From contig OX467082.1 in the NCBI GenBank assembly GCA_950106755.1, forward strand, positions 1,612,001 through 1,676,000: DNA of 64,000 nt. The letters are read 5' to 3'. Below are positions 22,052-34,237 of the stretch, in pieces. The position numbers and the translations under genes are program-made. The notes below the pieces were generated by a model. The model was given only the letters and a program-made list of their open reading frames with translations, was not told where the DNA came from and did no database searches. The DNA is from Climacium dendroides. Lineage: Eukaryota > Streptophyta > Bryopsida > Hypnales > Climaciaceae. Position 1 is the stretch's first letter; every line of letters starts with the position of its first letter.

Positions 22052-24513
22052 TTACGGTATGTAATCTAGCTCACCGCTGTCAGTCTTCCTGATGGAATCC
22101 ACTTCCAAACTCTTCAACTTGTTTTCCAGGTGCATTCTTTCTTGCCTCCTTCGTTGCTCCATGTTGACACAGCGGCGACACAGAGCCAGAAGACTGAGAA
22201 ATAGTAGAGCTCCTCCAACTCCAATTGCAACCCCGGCTAACACTCCCGCGGTGGTTATCCCATCATCTGCATTGGCTGGCATGGATCCTCAAACAATAAC
22301 TTAGTCTGTTAGCACGAGATGAAACAATTTTTCACCGTGCTTACAAAGTTCTCTACTCTTTGCATTCAGAAATCTATATAATTTCTTTAGAACAAAATCC
22401 GAGTCAAATAATGGAACGAAGAGGAAACTAGCTCTTCTTTTAGGCTTTTTGTGTCTCAATTGGAAAAAGAAATCAAGTTGCGTGGAAATTCTCAGAATGG
22501 GAAAGCGGGTATGGAATTGTGGATACAAAGGGATGCGGTGTCACTCACACGAGCCACTGCCACACACAAGGAACACACAAATCGGTTACTTGACTTCACA
22601 CTTAATTTGTGCAATCTGACAAGAAGCTCAAAAATTAGCTGACACTACACTAACTTACCCCATTAGAGATTGTGACTATTTTAAATTAGTGTAAGCTGAA
22701 ATGTTACTATATTGTACTAAATTTGAAACCTCACTCATAGGATAAATTAATTAGTGAAGCGGAAATCTTTTCCGAATACAGACAGGGAGTCCACCTGGAG
22801 TTCGTCATTGGTTACAATGACGAGTGGCTTGCCTGGCTGAAACAAGACATCATTTCCACTAGCATGCTCTCAGGTACTGAAAATGCAAAGTTTGTGGGAA
22901 CTTGTCACAAGAAACTGGAAAATTCCTCAGTATTCTCATCTGATAATCACAATCATAATCATCTGCAGTTCTACTCATGAGTATCTTGAATTTAACTGCA
23001 CAAAGGGTTACAGAAACTCACAAGGAGAACAGAGGATATCTGCCTGTCTGATCTGCATCCCCAATCCATCACACATGACATACAAATAGTTCAGAAAGCT
23101 TGAATGTGGCGAAATTCCCTAGCAGACAATTCGCAAACTTTATAACATTCTTCAGTGGCAGTGCCATGGCACCTGCTGAGAACAATACCAACTAAGAGAT
23201 AATTTAGAGCAAAGACACGTCAAATTAGATCTATTCAAGCAAAACTAAAGCTTCGACATGTGGATAGACTCCATGATGTCCAAAACAAGACATAATTTCC
23301 ACTGGTGTTGGAATCATTAGCTCTCACTTGTACAAATTGAGCGCAATTTTACAAAACATGGTTCTCTTTTCATTTCAATTCAAAGGGTGAGCGCTCAACT
23401 AGGTTAGGGTTCTCTACCAATGTCATGTTCATATATGCAAAGGACTTGACAAGCAATTAAATTTTGCGTTACTGTGAACCAAAACTTATTGAAATTTTGT
23501 TTTAGTTTTGCACCTGACACTGGGATGAACGCATACTGCACCGTCTGTGAGTCGTTCCAGTTTACACTTGGATTGTAATTCCTCAAAAGAGCTTCAGTTG
23601 TGTTGAACTCCGAAGCCAGGCCGCTCAAGTTGTGGCCACCGGCCAACACATACGTCAGAAACAGGCCATAGCTCAAGCTTACACTTGGGTTCCCACAGAA
23701 GCATTTCACAGGAATCTTAAAATCTGTGCCGGTCAGAATGAAATTCGGGTCTGCCAATGCATTCCAAGTTGCCACCCAATCCTTCTGAGTGAGATCCTCA
23801 TACACAGTGCTGGTGATGGATTCGATATCATCAGCTCTCTGAACCTGGAATCACGCACAATACCATTCCATCACACTATGTGAAAATATGTACACAATTT
23901 TCTACTCTCTAGGAGAAATCATGTCCTCAGTTTGACTATGATTGACAACTAATGGAGATTATTTTTTGGTTCTAAGTAATGAGTCTGCCCAGCTTGGACG
24001 GAATCGATTACTTGTCCTAGTTCCAGCCAAGTTGGGTGGAGTCCCTATCTAGAACAGGACATGATTTTCACTCGTGCTATCACTGAGCAAGTCATACCAT
24101 TAAGAATATTGTTGATGTCAAAGAAAACACAAGAAGCCAGAGTAATTTGCAGATGACAAAGGAATAAACACAAAAACGGAGGTGCTCACCTGATAATCAA
24201 ACGCATGGTACAACTCGTTTTGAAGGCACTCGCATGTGAAGGGAATGTACAAGGGTTGGTTGGCGAAGATGAAGTTGCGTTGGTTGTCGATGGCTACGGT
24301 GGGATTGACTGCCAGAATCGCATCCGCCGTGGTTTGGAACTTCACCCCAATAGAGTTCAGAGTTTCATTCGCTCGAGCTTTGTAGTAAGCGTAAGCAACA
24401 TCACAGCCACTCTCAGGGACGCACGCAGCTTCCACTAGGCTAAACTGCAGCAACACAAGCGCTAGCCATCGCAAGCTCAGCCATGGCCAGCTCCTAAACC
24501 CTAGTTCACTCAT
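22052..24513 (-). CDS. LysM receptor ectodomain unit without kinase exons
   Basis: Five exons join in frame: 24190-24513, 23514-23844, 22784-22832, 22549-22556, 22075-22275. They encode a signal peptide (ends about residue 30), CVPESGC, two CxC pairs (TCEC, KCFC), LysM sequence, a transmembrane helix (about 244-267) and a basic, coiled-coil-like juxtamembrane stretch. Exon order and phases (0, 1, 2, 1, 1) equal those of CERK1-type exons 1-5, yet the proteins differ at roughly half of positions, so this is an old duplicate with intact frames. The fifth exon ends in a good donor (AGCG|GTGAGC) in phase 1. No kinase exon follows before the next gene. Without splicing the frame stops at 22052, giving a 311-residue kinase-less membrane protein. 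Splicing to the downstream gene's exon 6 (entered in phase 1) would give a 663-residue receptor kinase. The third exon is the least certain. Confidence 0.72.
22549..22556 (-). other. 8-nt microexon of the upstream LysM unit
   Basis: The minus-strand exon TGGCTCGT lies between GGCAG| and |GTGAGTGA and carries the frame from phase 2 to phase 1 (giving G-S-S before the transmembrane exon). It is the counterpart of the microexon at 13058-13065. Confidence 0.65.
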
Positions 24514-27371
24514 TTTGGGCAGACTCTCCTGTTTTCAGCACCCAGATTGAAGTTCAAACACACAGACACAGACTGACACCCCAATTTGATCAATTTCTAG
24601 TAATGGGGACTACTACTACGAAGCTGCACTTACTGCCATGGTGAGTCTCAATTAGCTGTACAACATTAGACATCTGCTTAACAACTTATGCTCGCAACCT
24701 AACTTAACACACCAACTTAAAAACTCAGGGTCTGAAGTGGAACCGGGCGTATGTCAAGAGTCTATTCAATGCATCGAAGCCCTCGTGATACCGAGAGCAA
24801 CATGAGAATATACTTGACAGAGCAGCAAATTGAGGACCATTTTGTGACCCAACTGAAGACAGACGAGGGAGACGGGTTTGGACCCAAAGATCGTGCACAT
24901 TCTGATACTAATATACCAAAGGTTCTGCTATCCCTAGCTATTCTATTACAGCATGAGTGCACGTGGAAAAAGACAACAAAACAGGCCCTCTGACTTTAGG
25001 CATCAGGGGCAGTTGCCATTGATAGGTGCTGAAATTAATTCCTGAAAAAGTAACCTGGGAATGACAAAGAATTTCAACCACTCTAAGATAAATTGTAGCC
25101 TGATAACAAAGCAAAGACTTGCTCATGTACTGATTTTAGTAAAATACATAGTAATTAGCATTGTTTTCCCTCTTATCTTTGTCATCCAAACATGTGTGAT
25201 AACAAGGTATTAACCACAATATGCTGCATTGACCTGACTGAAGATGAAATCCCTGAAACCAGCCCTGAAAATAATCCCAAAATCTGCCTTACACGAGGGA
25301 CTGATACCTGGAGCATGGCATGAGCAGAATCCCTTGAGCCAAGCATTATATATAGAATATAGGCCTATGAAAGGACAGATCTTCTAGACAATCTGAACAC
25401 ATTGACATTGAGGCATTGACTGAAGTCACTGACTGATGCAGGATAAGTACAGCGGTGGAAAGATGAGTCAGTAAGGTTGGTGTATGGACTATGGGGTCCT
25501 CAATTATCTTGGACCTGCACCTGACTGTCTGCAACCGAAAGTTGGCCGCGACTTCTGAGGTGTTGGACATCCAGGCATGCTCGTCAACAGCTAGTTGGGA
25601 TTGGGAAGGTTCCCTTGGCATTCCAAAGTGAATGATATGGTGCCTCAGTAGCACAAAAGGGTTAATTTATGCGCTGAAAAGTGGCAAGTGGTGTCACTTG
25701 ATTGAGCAACAACAAACTTATGATATGATATGTTTAAGCTATGCAGATGCCACTCAGAATTCAATTGACTGGGGAAGGAGAAGGGCCTAAAATGCCAACA
25801 TACTGAAGTAACGTACAGTACTGTTCTTCTGAGGCGTTCAACAGTTTTGATGGACTTGGTCTCTGGGGTGATGTGGAATGTAAGATGCTCACTTTGACAA
25901 GTAAGTAAGGTGGAAGCATCTAAGGTAGTATGGCCTTAAAGCGTTCATTTACTGGCTGGTCCCCCTTTTCGAAGGTTTTCATGAATAGAAAAAAATTTGG
26001 ATCATTTTTCAGAGAAAGAAAAATGGATGCGGAATGTCAAACAAGTGGTTTCATATTTTTTGAATCATTTTTTATTTATTTATGAATTTTCAAAAAAACC
26101 TTGTTGTAGGCACCTATTTGTGACCCTAGGTCTTCCAAAATTTGACCACTTGCAACTTCTAAAGCGATTTGAGTAAATGAAGGCCAACAATTGGCTCTTA
26201 TAATAATAATGCTTTTCTCTTTATTCTCTTAATGGCTTGAGAAGTCCATTCAAGGACCACCTACTATCCATTTCAAACCTAAATATAGGGGCAATTTGAA
26301 GAGGCCGCTCGCTTATAGAGCAGACTACCTTAAAACTGTCACAGTAAGCAATCTAGCGTATTGTAGTTGGAGGCACATTTTTCTAGGAAAAAAATTTGTA
26401 GGATTTGCAATTGCAAACCATGAATTTTTAAAAAGAAATAGAATATTTGGATGAGGCATCTAATTTTTATGAGTTTTACAAAGTGGAACTTCCAAGGGCA
26501 CTTTAAACCACACTCTAAAAAATTGATTTGGTTTTGAAACCAAAATCTAGAAAAATTAGCAATCAAACAACTACATTTAAGTATGGGGATAGTATTGGGT
26601 GTTTTCATCCGGGGGGTCATCTTAAATGAAAAGTATAACATTTAGTATTTTCACATTTAATTTTTTCACATTGATAGACAATAGATACTTCTAAAGGAGC
26701 AAGTGTTTGTTCAATGAACACTTGGAAACTCAGGTAGGGTCACTATAATTCAATTTTTAATGGATACTCTCAAATTTTTTGTCTTAAGGTGGAAATTAAA
26801 AATAATTATATCAAATGTCTAGGAGAAAAAAACTACAATTAACACAAAAATCTCATCCCAAAAGGATTCAAGCTCTATTAACCTTGCCAAGCAAGTTTGA
26901 GAAAAAAAACATTTTCTTCTAACATCAGACCTATTATCTTGAAATTTGTGACTTCAAAGTTTTTGAAATTTTTTCCAAATATTCCAAATATTTATTTCTA
27001 AATTTACAATGTTTGAATTTCAAATAAAATATTTCTTCATTGCACAAAAAATCATTGAAAAATGACTAGTGTATTATCAATTCACTTAACCTCCTTGTAT
27101 TGCAAGGTGATTTAGAACAAGCTAGACTCCATATTTGCTTCTAGAAATTTGCATGAATGTATGTAACAAGATTTAGAACGCAATTGTGGAGAGATGAAAA
27201 TTCATCATGAGCAAAAATTTTACTCCAAGAAGACTCAAAGTTTATTGATCCTTTTTGGCAAGAATGAAAAAAATGTTTTTTTTTTCCTTCTCACTTCAAA
27301 CAATATAATTTTTCAATCCACGCCAAGTGGCTAAAAAAATTCCCCACATTATCATAATAGTCTACTACACT
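24514..27371. other. Upstream region of the second LysM unit and repeat DNA
   Basis: The first kilobase, immediately 5' of the LysM unit, is moderately complex and should contain its promoter. Open frames here (for example 24751-24993 and 25346-25654) have no recognisable motif. From about 26860 to 27330 the sequence matches the interior of the family A element at 51400-52347 (the block around 51770-52100), so this is a fragment of that family lying next to the copy at 27372. Confidence 0.4.
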
Positions 27372-27956
27372 TTAACCCCTAAAGTCCCATTGTCCCTACG
27401 GGGGACAAAATGGATTTGGGGCAACTCCTATGATCTCAATTTTTACTGAAACTTTTTGAAACTTTTTCATAAGATATAAAAACTTAAGAGCTTTCTAGAA
27501 ATATCATTTTTATTTCAATTGGTGCATGGGAACAAAAGCTACGCCACAATAACCTCAAAATGGGGGAGACCAGGCAGCAAAAAAAATCCACAAAAAATTT
27601 AAATATTTTTTTAAATATTTTTTTTCTTGTAGATTATATTTTTTTGTAAATAGGAAGCTTTGATTCATTCCATTTGGATTAGAGATGTGAAAGTTATGGA
27701 GCTTCTTGTTTTGCGAGCAATCATAGTGATTTCTTGAAAGAAATTTTTTCTTTCACTTTGAATGCTAATGTCTTTCAATCTATACGGTCAAAAATCACAA
27801 AAAAATTATTATATGATCTAAGACAAGTGTAGAATAAGATCCTACGGTTAGACTCTAAAACGTATTTCAAAATTTTTATTTTGTAGGTGATTGTAGTAGA
27901 AGCGGTAGTTTTGAGTGGTTTTGGCAGAAAAATGGCCATAGAACTTTAGGGATTAA
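27372..27956. mobile_element. TTAA-flanked MITE, family A, 585 bp
   Basis: The element begins TTAACCCCTAAAGTCCCA and ends …aactttagggattaa, giving terminal inverted repeats of about 18 bp inside TTAA. Next to the left end is a small palindrome (tgtccctacgggggaca). It is a shorter member of the family: one end is the 'GTCCCATTGTCC' type, the other the 'GGCAGAAAAATGGCC' type. No coding sequence. Confidence 0.75.
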
Positions 27957-28868
27957 TTTGTATGGGTGAAGCTCAAAGAAATTTATTTCAATTTTGGGCA
28001 ATACACAAAAAAATGGCAGTTTTTGCCAACTTCCCTTGAAAAACACCACCGTCGTTTAGGATGAAAAGGTCAATTTAGAAAACAAAATTGAAAATTTCTT
28101 AAAATTTGACAGCATAATGTAATCATAAATTCTACATATTAGAACCACATTAGTTTTCACCATATATCTCAGAAAAATGCTCAACATAGGACATAAAATT
28201 AGGTTTCATCATATGACACATCTACAAATGAGCAAGAAACCATGAAATCAATCAGGAAATCTCCTACAAATCGACCAGCCCAATTGCCATAAAAATGTAA
28301 TCTCTACCAAATTTTCTCCATAAAAGAAATGGTTCTATACAAAAAAAAAAAAAAAAAAAAAATCCTTCTTGCAACACACCGACAAAGTAATGTGGGGATG
28401 TCCCTTTTTCAGGGAATAGTGAACCCCTAAACCCTTGCCATCCCCTTTTCATCAGCTTTATTTGTAGGATGCGGATGTCATTCATCCACCACATACGAAA
28501 GTTTGAACAGACAGAGATACATGGATGAAGCCAACAAAACATTCACAAAGTAACGGAGGCAACCCATTTCTGACTACTTAAGTGCATACATGTATTTATA
28601 AGGCAAGTTTCAACACTGGGGAAATTTTCCCATGTGCAAAAATAGAGTTCATAAGGTTACCATAATTTTTTAAATTTCTATTTCTCAAAACATAAAATTA
28701 TGAATTTTTTAGCTGTTCCACCCATATTTGTCGTATAGACCTTCCTATTTTCAACCAAGGGTTGGTTGCAAAATCCAACAAAAATTGATTGCAATATTGA
28801 GAGTCTTGTCGGTAGCCAATCATAATGCACTAAAACTACATTGGGAACTATGCCATAATTAATCATTG
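27957..28868. other. No gene seen
   Basis: Low-GC DNA with a run of about 22 A at 28340-28361. The open frame 28264-28542 (minus) runs through that homopolymer and is not credible as a gene. Confidence 0.4.
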
Positions 28869-29807
28869 TTGACCCCTAAAGGACCAAGGCCTTATTTCTG
28901 CCCAAAAAACACTCAAAACTGCCATTTCTGTAGCAAAGAGTAAAAAAAATCTGAAAATTATTTTTTCTGCACATTCAACTGTAGGATCTTATACCTTACT
29001 AGTATGGAAATGTGTGGAAAAAATTTCAGAAATTTTGACCACATAAATTAAAAGATATTTGTGTTTAAAGTGAAAAAAACAATTTTTTCAGCACCTTGTG
29101 GGACTGGATTATTTGAGTTAGAACTTTTTTAACTTAAATTTTTTGGACTACAGAGTTTTGAGCTTTAAATCCTTATTATGTGAAATTGAGTTGAGAGTCT
29201 AAGTAAAAAAAAATCTCAAAAAAATCAAAAAGAAACTTAATTTTCATGCTTAAAAAAATTGTTAAGTAGAAGTAGGTATGCGAAAGAAGGAAAATCTAAA
29301 TTATTAGTATCTTTAAGATGGAATTAAAATGCACTAATCCCAATGGTGAGATTTTTCTAGCAAGAAAAAAAATCATGTAAAATTTTTTCTTCACAAAAGT
29401 TGTAAAAATTGCATTTTAGAAATGAATTCTGGAAGTTATTTTTTCAAGAATATGCTCTAACTACCCGAAAAACAAGATTGTCCATAACTTTCTCATAATA
29501 AGTCCAAATGGAATGAATCAAAACTTCCCATGTAGGCAAAAATATAATCTATGAGAAAAAAATTAGAAAAAAAATTCAAATATTTAAAACTTTTTTTTTG
29601 CTCCCCCCTCTCCCATGTTTTGAGCTTATGTGGACATAACTTTTGTTCCCGGGCATCAATTGGAAAAAAAATAATATTTTCATGAAGCTCATTAGTTTTT
29701 CTATCTTCAAAAAAAGTTTTAAAAAATCATGACAAAATTTCAGCCCGTAGGTACCTACCCAAAATCCAATTTATTCCTTGAAAGGACAATGGTCCTTTAG
29801 GGATTCA
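28869..29807. mobile_element. Family A element, long form
   Basis: About 940 bp running from ttgacccctaaaggaccaag to …ggtcctttagggattca. The termini have diverged from TTAA by one base each. Its interior is nearly collinear with 30245-31164, so the two are close relatives. Confidence 0.7.
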
Positions 29808-30244
29808 TTGTCTCTTGTATAAAATTCACCACCCTATTATGCTAGAATGGGTCGTTGATCAGGAATGGATTACTTCCCATAATCCAATACTTTGTCACTA
29901 ATAATGTTACCATCCGTATCCATTAATTTTTGTTCATTATTGGGATGATATTCATCCATACACGTACCCAAAGGAGACCGAGAGCTTGAGTGGAGTTTTT
30001 GGCTTAACACAAGCTTTGGACAACAGGGGCAACAAAATTCTTAAGTCAGACATTTAAATTTGTTATAAATTTATTTCGTAAATACCTGTACCAACATTCT
30101 AGAATGATTTTGCCGTGTACAACTTCTCCTACAACTACAGGAGTGGCCATAAAATAAAATGGCTCCTCCATGAAAGTGGATAACCTTGGTCCACATAAGT
30201 AAGACTCAGTCACTTCACAAGCCCACGCTCTCAAAAGTGACCAT
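29808..30244. other. Spacer between two family A elements
   Basis: About 440 bp with no credible gene. The segment near 30090-30180 (ctagaatgattttgccgtg…caggagtggccataaaa) resembles 18085-18160, so it is itself dispersed. Confidence 0.35.
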
Positions 30245-31164
30245 TTAACCCCTAAAGGACTAAGGCCCTTATTTCTGCCCAAAAAAACACTCAAAACTGC
30301 CATTTCTGTAGCAAAGAGTTAAAAAATTTGAAAATTATTTTTTCTGCACATTCAACCATAGGATCTTATACCTTACTAGTATGGAAATGTGTGGAAACAA
30401 TTTCAAAATTTTTGACCACATAGATTAAAAGATATTTGCGTTTAAAGTGAAAAAAACAATTTTTTCAGCACCTTGTGGGACTGGATTATTTGACTTTGAA
30501 CTTTTTTAACTTAAATTTTTTGGACTATAGAGTTTTGAGCTTTAAATCCTTATCATGGGAAATTGAATTGAGAGCCTAGGGAAAGAAAATTAAAAAAGAA
30601 ACTTAATTTTTATGCTTAAGAAAATTGTTAAGTAGAAGTAGGTATGAGAAAGAAGGAAAATCTAAATTATTAGTATCTTTAATATGGAATTAAAATGCAC
30701 TAATCCCAATGGTGAGATTGTTCTAGCAAGCAAAAAAAATGTGTAAATTTTTTTTTCAGAAAAATTATAAAAATTGCATTCATAATTGCATTCTATAAGT
30801 TATTTTTTCAAGAAGGTACTTGAACTGCCCAAAAAACAAGATTGTCCATAACTTCCTCATAAAAAGTCCAAATGGAATGAATCAAATCTTCCCATATAGA
30901 AAAAAATATAATATATGAGAAAAAACGATTTAATTAAAAAATTTGAAATTTTTTTTGCTGCCCCCTCTCCAGTGTTTTGAGTTTATTTGAGCATAACTTT
31001 TGTTCCTGGGCACCAATTGAAAAACAAATTATATTCCCATAAAGCTCATCAGTTTTTCTGTCTTCAAAAACAATTTCAAAAAATCTTGACAAAATTCTAG
31101 TCGATGGGTACCTGCCCAAAATCCAATTTGTCCCCTAAAGGGACAATAGTCCTTTAGGGGTTAA
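30245..31164. mobile_element. Family A element, long form, intact termini
   Basis: The best-preserved long copy (920 bp): TTAACCCCTAAAGGACTAAG at the left and the inverse …tagtcctttaggggttaa at the right, with perfect TTAA at both borders. No open frame of transposase length or character, so it is non-autonomous. Confidence 0.8.
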
Positions 31165-31889
31165 GAGCTAATTGCCTTTTCGGAGGAGGTAAACTCCTTG
31201 AAGCAATTTTCAGTAAATTTTTGGAGGAAGGAAAAATGGAATTGGCATCTTGAAATCCCAAGTCGTTTCATAATTTTTTGACCTTTGTGGAATGAGCTAC
31301 AATTTTTTTAAAATTGAAATGCAGTGACCACCTTCTAAACTATACATTGTTGGTATACTGAAGAAAGCAAAATGTAGATTTGTGCCTTAATTGCTTTTAG
31401 AGCACATAGGTTCTTTGAGATGTAGACTACCTTATACTAAACAATGATAGACTACTTTATGCTTGTATTGGTGGGCACACAATCAATTTATCAACACTTT
31501 TTAAGTCCCAAAGTTTTTTTGGTGAAAGAAAAAAAAAAAAAAGATTCTTAAGAGATGTGGAATTTTTGAGGATAGATGAGCTAAAGCAAAAAATAATAAT
31601 TGTATCAAATCAAAGAAGGAGTGATTATGAATATTTTACCTAGTGAAGATAAAGAAAACTTTTAGAATCGGGTCGGTGGAGAGTGTGACCCAACTTAACC
31701 CTCCAAGCAATGATTTCCCTAACTAGAACCATACATTATCACATTTAAACATTGCCCTTGCAAGCCACTATATATAATTACAACCAAAAACTTAACCATA
31801 CAATACAATTCTTTATCAATTCTTTAAGGGTTACAAAACACTAAGGTAGAGGTATCCATTTCTGATCATGTACCCATGTGCAACCTGTA
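31165..31889. other. AT-rich sequence, no gene seen
   Basis: No credible gene or RNA. Contains a run of A at about 31528-31541. Confidence 0.35.
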
Positions 31890-31966
31890 GGGGCACTAGT
31901 AGAAAATGCAGGAATTTCAACAGAATTCTGTTGTTTTGGTTGCGTTGTTTTTGGTCACTGAACAAC
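31890..31966. mobile_element. Half of a CACTA-like foldback MITE
   Basis: The sequence CACTAGTAGAAAATGCAGG… to …tggtcactgaacaacaaa matches one arm of the complete element at 32567-32750. The second arm is missing. Confidence 0.55.
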
Positions 31967-32800
31967 AAATTTAAGTTTTTCCCTCTAATTTTTACTTTTA
32001 AGTTCAACATGGTAAACAATACATGAACAAGATGATTATTTTAGAATAGAGAAATTGAATGGTCAAGAAGTTCTTTCATAAATCTCCATCCATTACTTCT
32101 TAATTAATATAAAATCCACTTGATATGTAATTCACTTGTAGGATGATACTTTGATAATTGCAAAAATCAAAAGGGAAATATTTAATTCAATTATCTTCCC
32201 TTTAATTTTCAAATGTTTAGATCAACGTGGTAAATAATACACAAATAAGATGATTCTTTGAGAATAGAGAAAATCAATTATGAAAGTCCATACTTAAATG
32301 TCCATCTATTATTTCTTATTTTAAAATCTACTTGATAAATAATTCACATGTAAGATGATACTTTGATAATTGCAAGAATCAAAAGGGAATGTTTTAATTT
32401 AAACCTCTTCCTTCTAATTTCTAATTTTAGATGAACATGGTAAATAATACACAAATTGGATGTTTTTTTGAGAATAGAGAAAATCAAATGAAAAAGTTCT
32501 TACATGAATCCACATCCATTATTTCTTATTTTAAAATCAACTTATTAAATAATACATTGGTAGGATCACTAGTAGAAAACGTAGGAATTTCAATAGAATT
32601 CTGTTGTTTCGGTAATGTTGTTTTGGTCACTGAACAACATATTTCTGCTGAAATTAACAGAAATTTCAGTAGAAATCTGTTGTTCAGTGACCGAAACAAC
32701 GTTACCGAAACAACAGAATTCTGTTGAAATTCCTACGTTTTCTACTAGTGGATGATACTTTGAAAATTGAAAAAATCAAAAGGAGAAGTATTTATAAGGT
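31967..32800. repeat. Tandem repeat of about 215-220 bp, at least three units
   Basis: Units carry the landmark 'aacatggtaaataatac' at about 32005, 32225 and 32435, and 'gatgatactttgataattgcaa' at about 32141, 32355 and (split) 32751. The third unit is interrupted by the CACTA-like MITE at 32567-32750. The 98-residue plus-strand open frame here runs through the repeat and the MITE and is not a gene. Confidence 0.6.
32567..32750. mobile_element. CACTA-like foldback MITE with 3-bp target duplication
   Basis: Starts CACTAGTAGAAAACGTAGG and ends with the exact inverse. Near-perfect arms of about 73 bp enclose a short loop. The flanks are GAT (32564-32566) and GAT (32751-32753), the 3-bp duplication expected of CACTA elements. 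It lies in the third unit of a tandem repeat, so it inserted after the repeat was amplified. Confidence 0.8.
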
Positions 32801-33134
32801 TCATATTGCTTTTGAGGTGTTGCTTGAAGAATAAATACAAAAATGAATTCTATTTGTGATCACCTTTGAAATCTACACATGTTGCCTCTAATACTAGAAG
32901 CTTGCTTCCTACACCTACACTTGAGGTCACCCCTAAAACCTACAATTGCTTCAAAAACAACACTTGATGTCATCCAAATCTAGAATAAGCCGACCCCCCA
33001 ATATTAAATATATGGTTGCCCTAATCATACCCCCACATGTAGTCACTTTTGCTAACATGGTTTTAGCTTTCCATGTCACTCTTGGAAGTTAGCCACGTAG
33101 AACTAATCTATTTATCATAAGATAAATATTTAGC

Positions 33135-33277
33135 TAAGGTAAAAACACCCAATCTTGTCCTTATACCCAATTCTATCACGATGTACCAAGGGTGAACATT
33201 TTCATAGTAAGAATGTACCCTGTTAGTACATCATGACGGAATTGGGTACATGGACGGGATTGGGTGTTTTTACCTTA
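33135..33277. mobile_element. Foldback MITE, 143 bp
   Basis: Inverted arms of about 50 bp start taaggtaaaaacacccaatc and end with the near inverse …gattgggtgtttttacctta. Family is not certain; the borders would fit a TA or TTA target duplication. Confidence 0.55.
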
Positions 33278-33970
33278 AATTTAAAAAAAATTGCGCATTA
33301 ATGTTATACATACTCTACACTTGTTTGACATAACACTTGACATCAAATGTCCAATACAACATCTAGTATGTTTTTTCCATTAGACAAGACAACCTTGTAC
33401 ACAGTTGCAATAGTAATCCAAAAGTATCCCTTCAACTTGCGGAATAATGAATGAACCTTTTGACTTTTGTTATGTGTCTAAACTACATGTTTGTGTTCCT
33501 TGAAGTTATAAAACCATAACTATTCAATCCAATTCCACACTGCAAAATTCATAATGCAATGTACCCTCCACAATTTTTACTACATTAAAATGCAAGATGA
33601 TGCAATTGGGCCATAGAATAGAGGTTGCAATTGGTTGAGCAAGTTTTGGTGGTTGAGTGCTCTGTGGGGTTCAATTTTAGGTTTGAGTTTTCAAAAGAAT
33701 TTCTATAGATTTGTGGGATTTACTGAATTGGATTGTTGTTGGCTTCATCTTGTAGCTTGAGCAAGCTTTGCTAGTCTTCTTATCAATCATGTACATAGTC
33801 AAATTCTTTTGATTGGTATCAAAATTACGAGTCTTATAATATTCATGTACACAAAGCTCCATGAAGTTAGACTAGTTTAAATTAGGGTTTTATATGCCTA
33901 TCTGAGAAGGTGTTGATTTTGTTAATTTCAACCAATTCAATGGATTTCACAATGCTTATAACATGATAAT
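33278..33970. other. No gene seen
   Basis: AT-rich DNA without a supportable feature. Confidence 0.35.
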
Positions 33971-34237
33971 CACTACACTAATAATGAAATTTAGTGTTGT
34001 GGTACCTTTAGTGTTATTTCATGTAACTCACTTTAATTCTCATTTTAATTAATTGACAATTAGTATTCATATTGGATATTGATTTAGTGTAGGGTAAACC
34101 ATCTTGGCTCTAATCTAGAATTTTTGGAGAAAATGTAGTTGACATTTCGTGTTGAAATGGTAACATCAGAGACGCTGTTGCCATTTAGTGTTAGTTTTTG
34201 TCATCAATGTTACAAACACTAAATTTCATTGGTAGTG
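33971..34237. mobile_element. CACTA-ended inverted-repeat element
   Basis: Begins CACTACACTAATAATGAAAT and ends as the inverse of CACTACCAATGAAATTTAG (about 25 bp, one 4-bp gap). No clear target duplication. The terminal sequence resembles the ends of the transposase element at 38709-41468, so it may be a deletion derivative. Confidence 0.45.
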
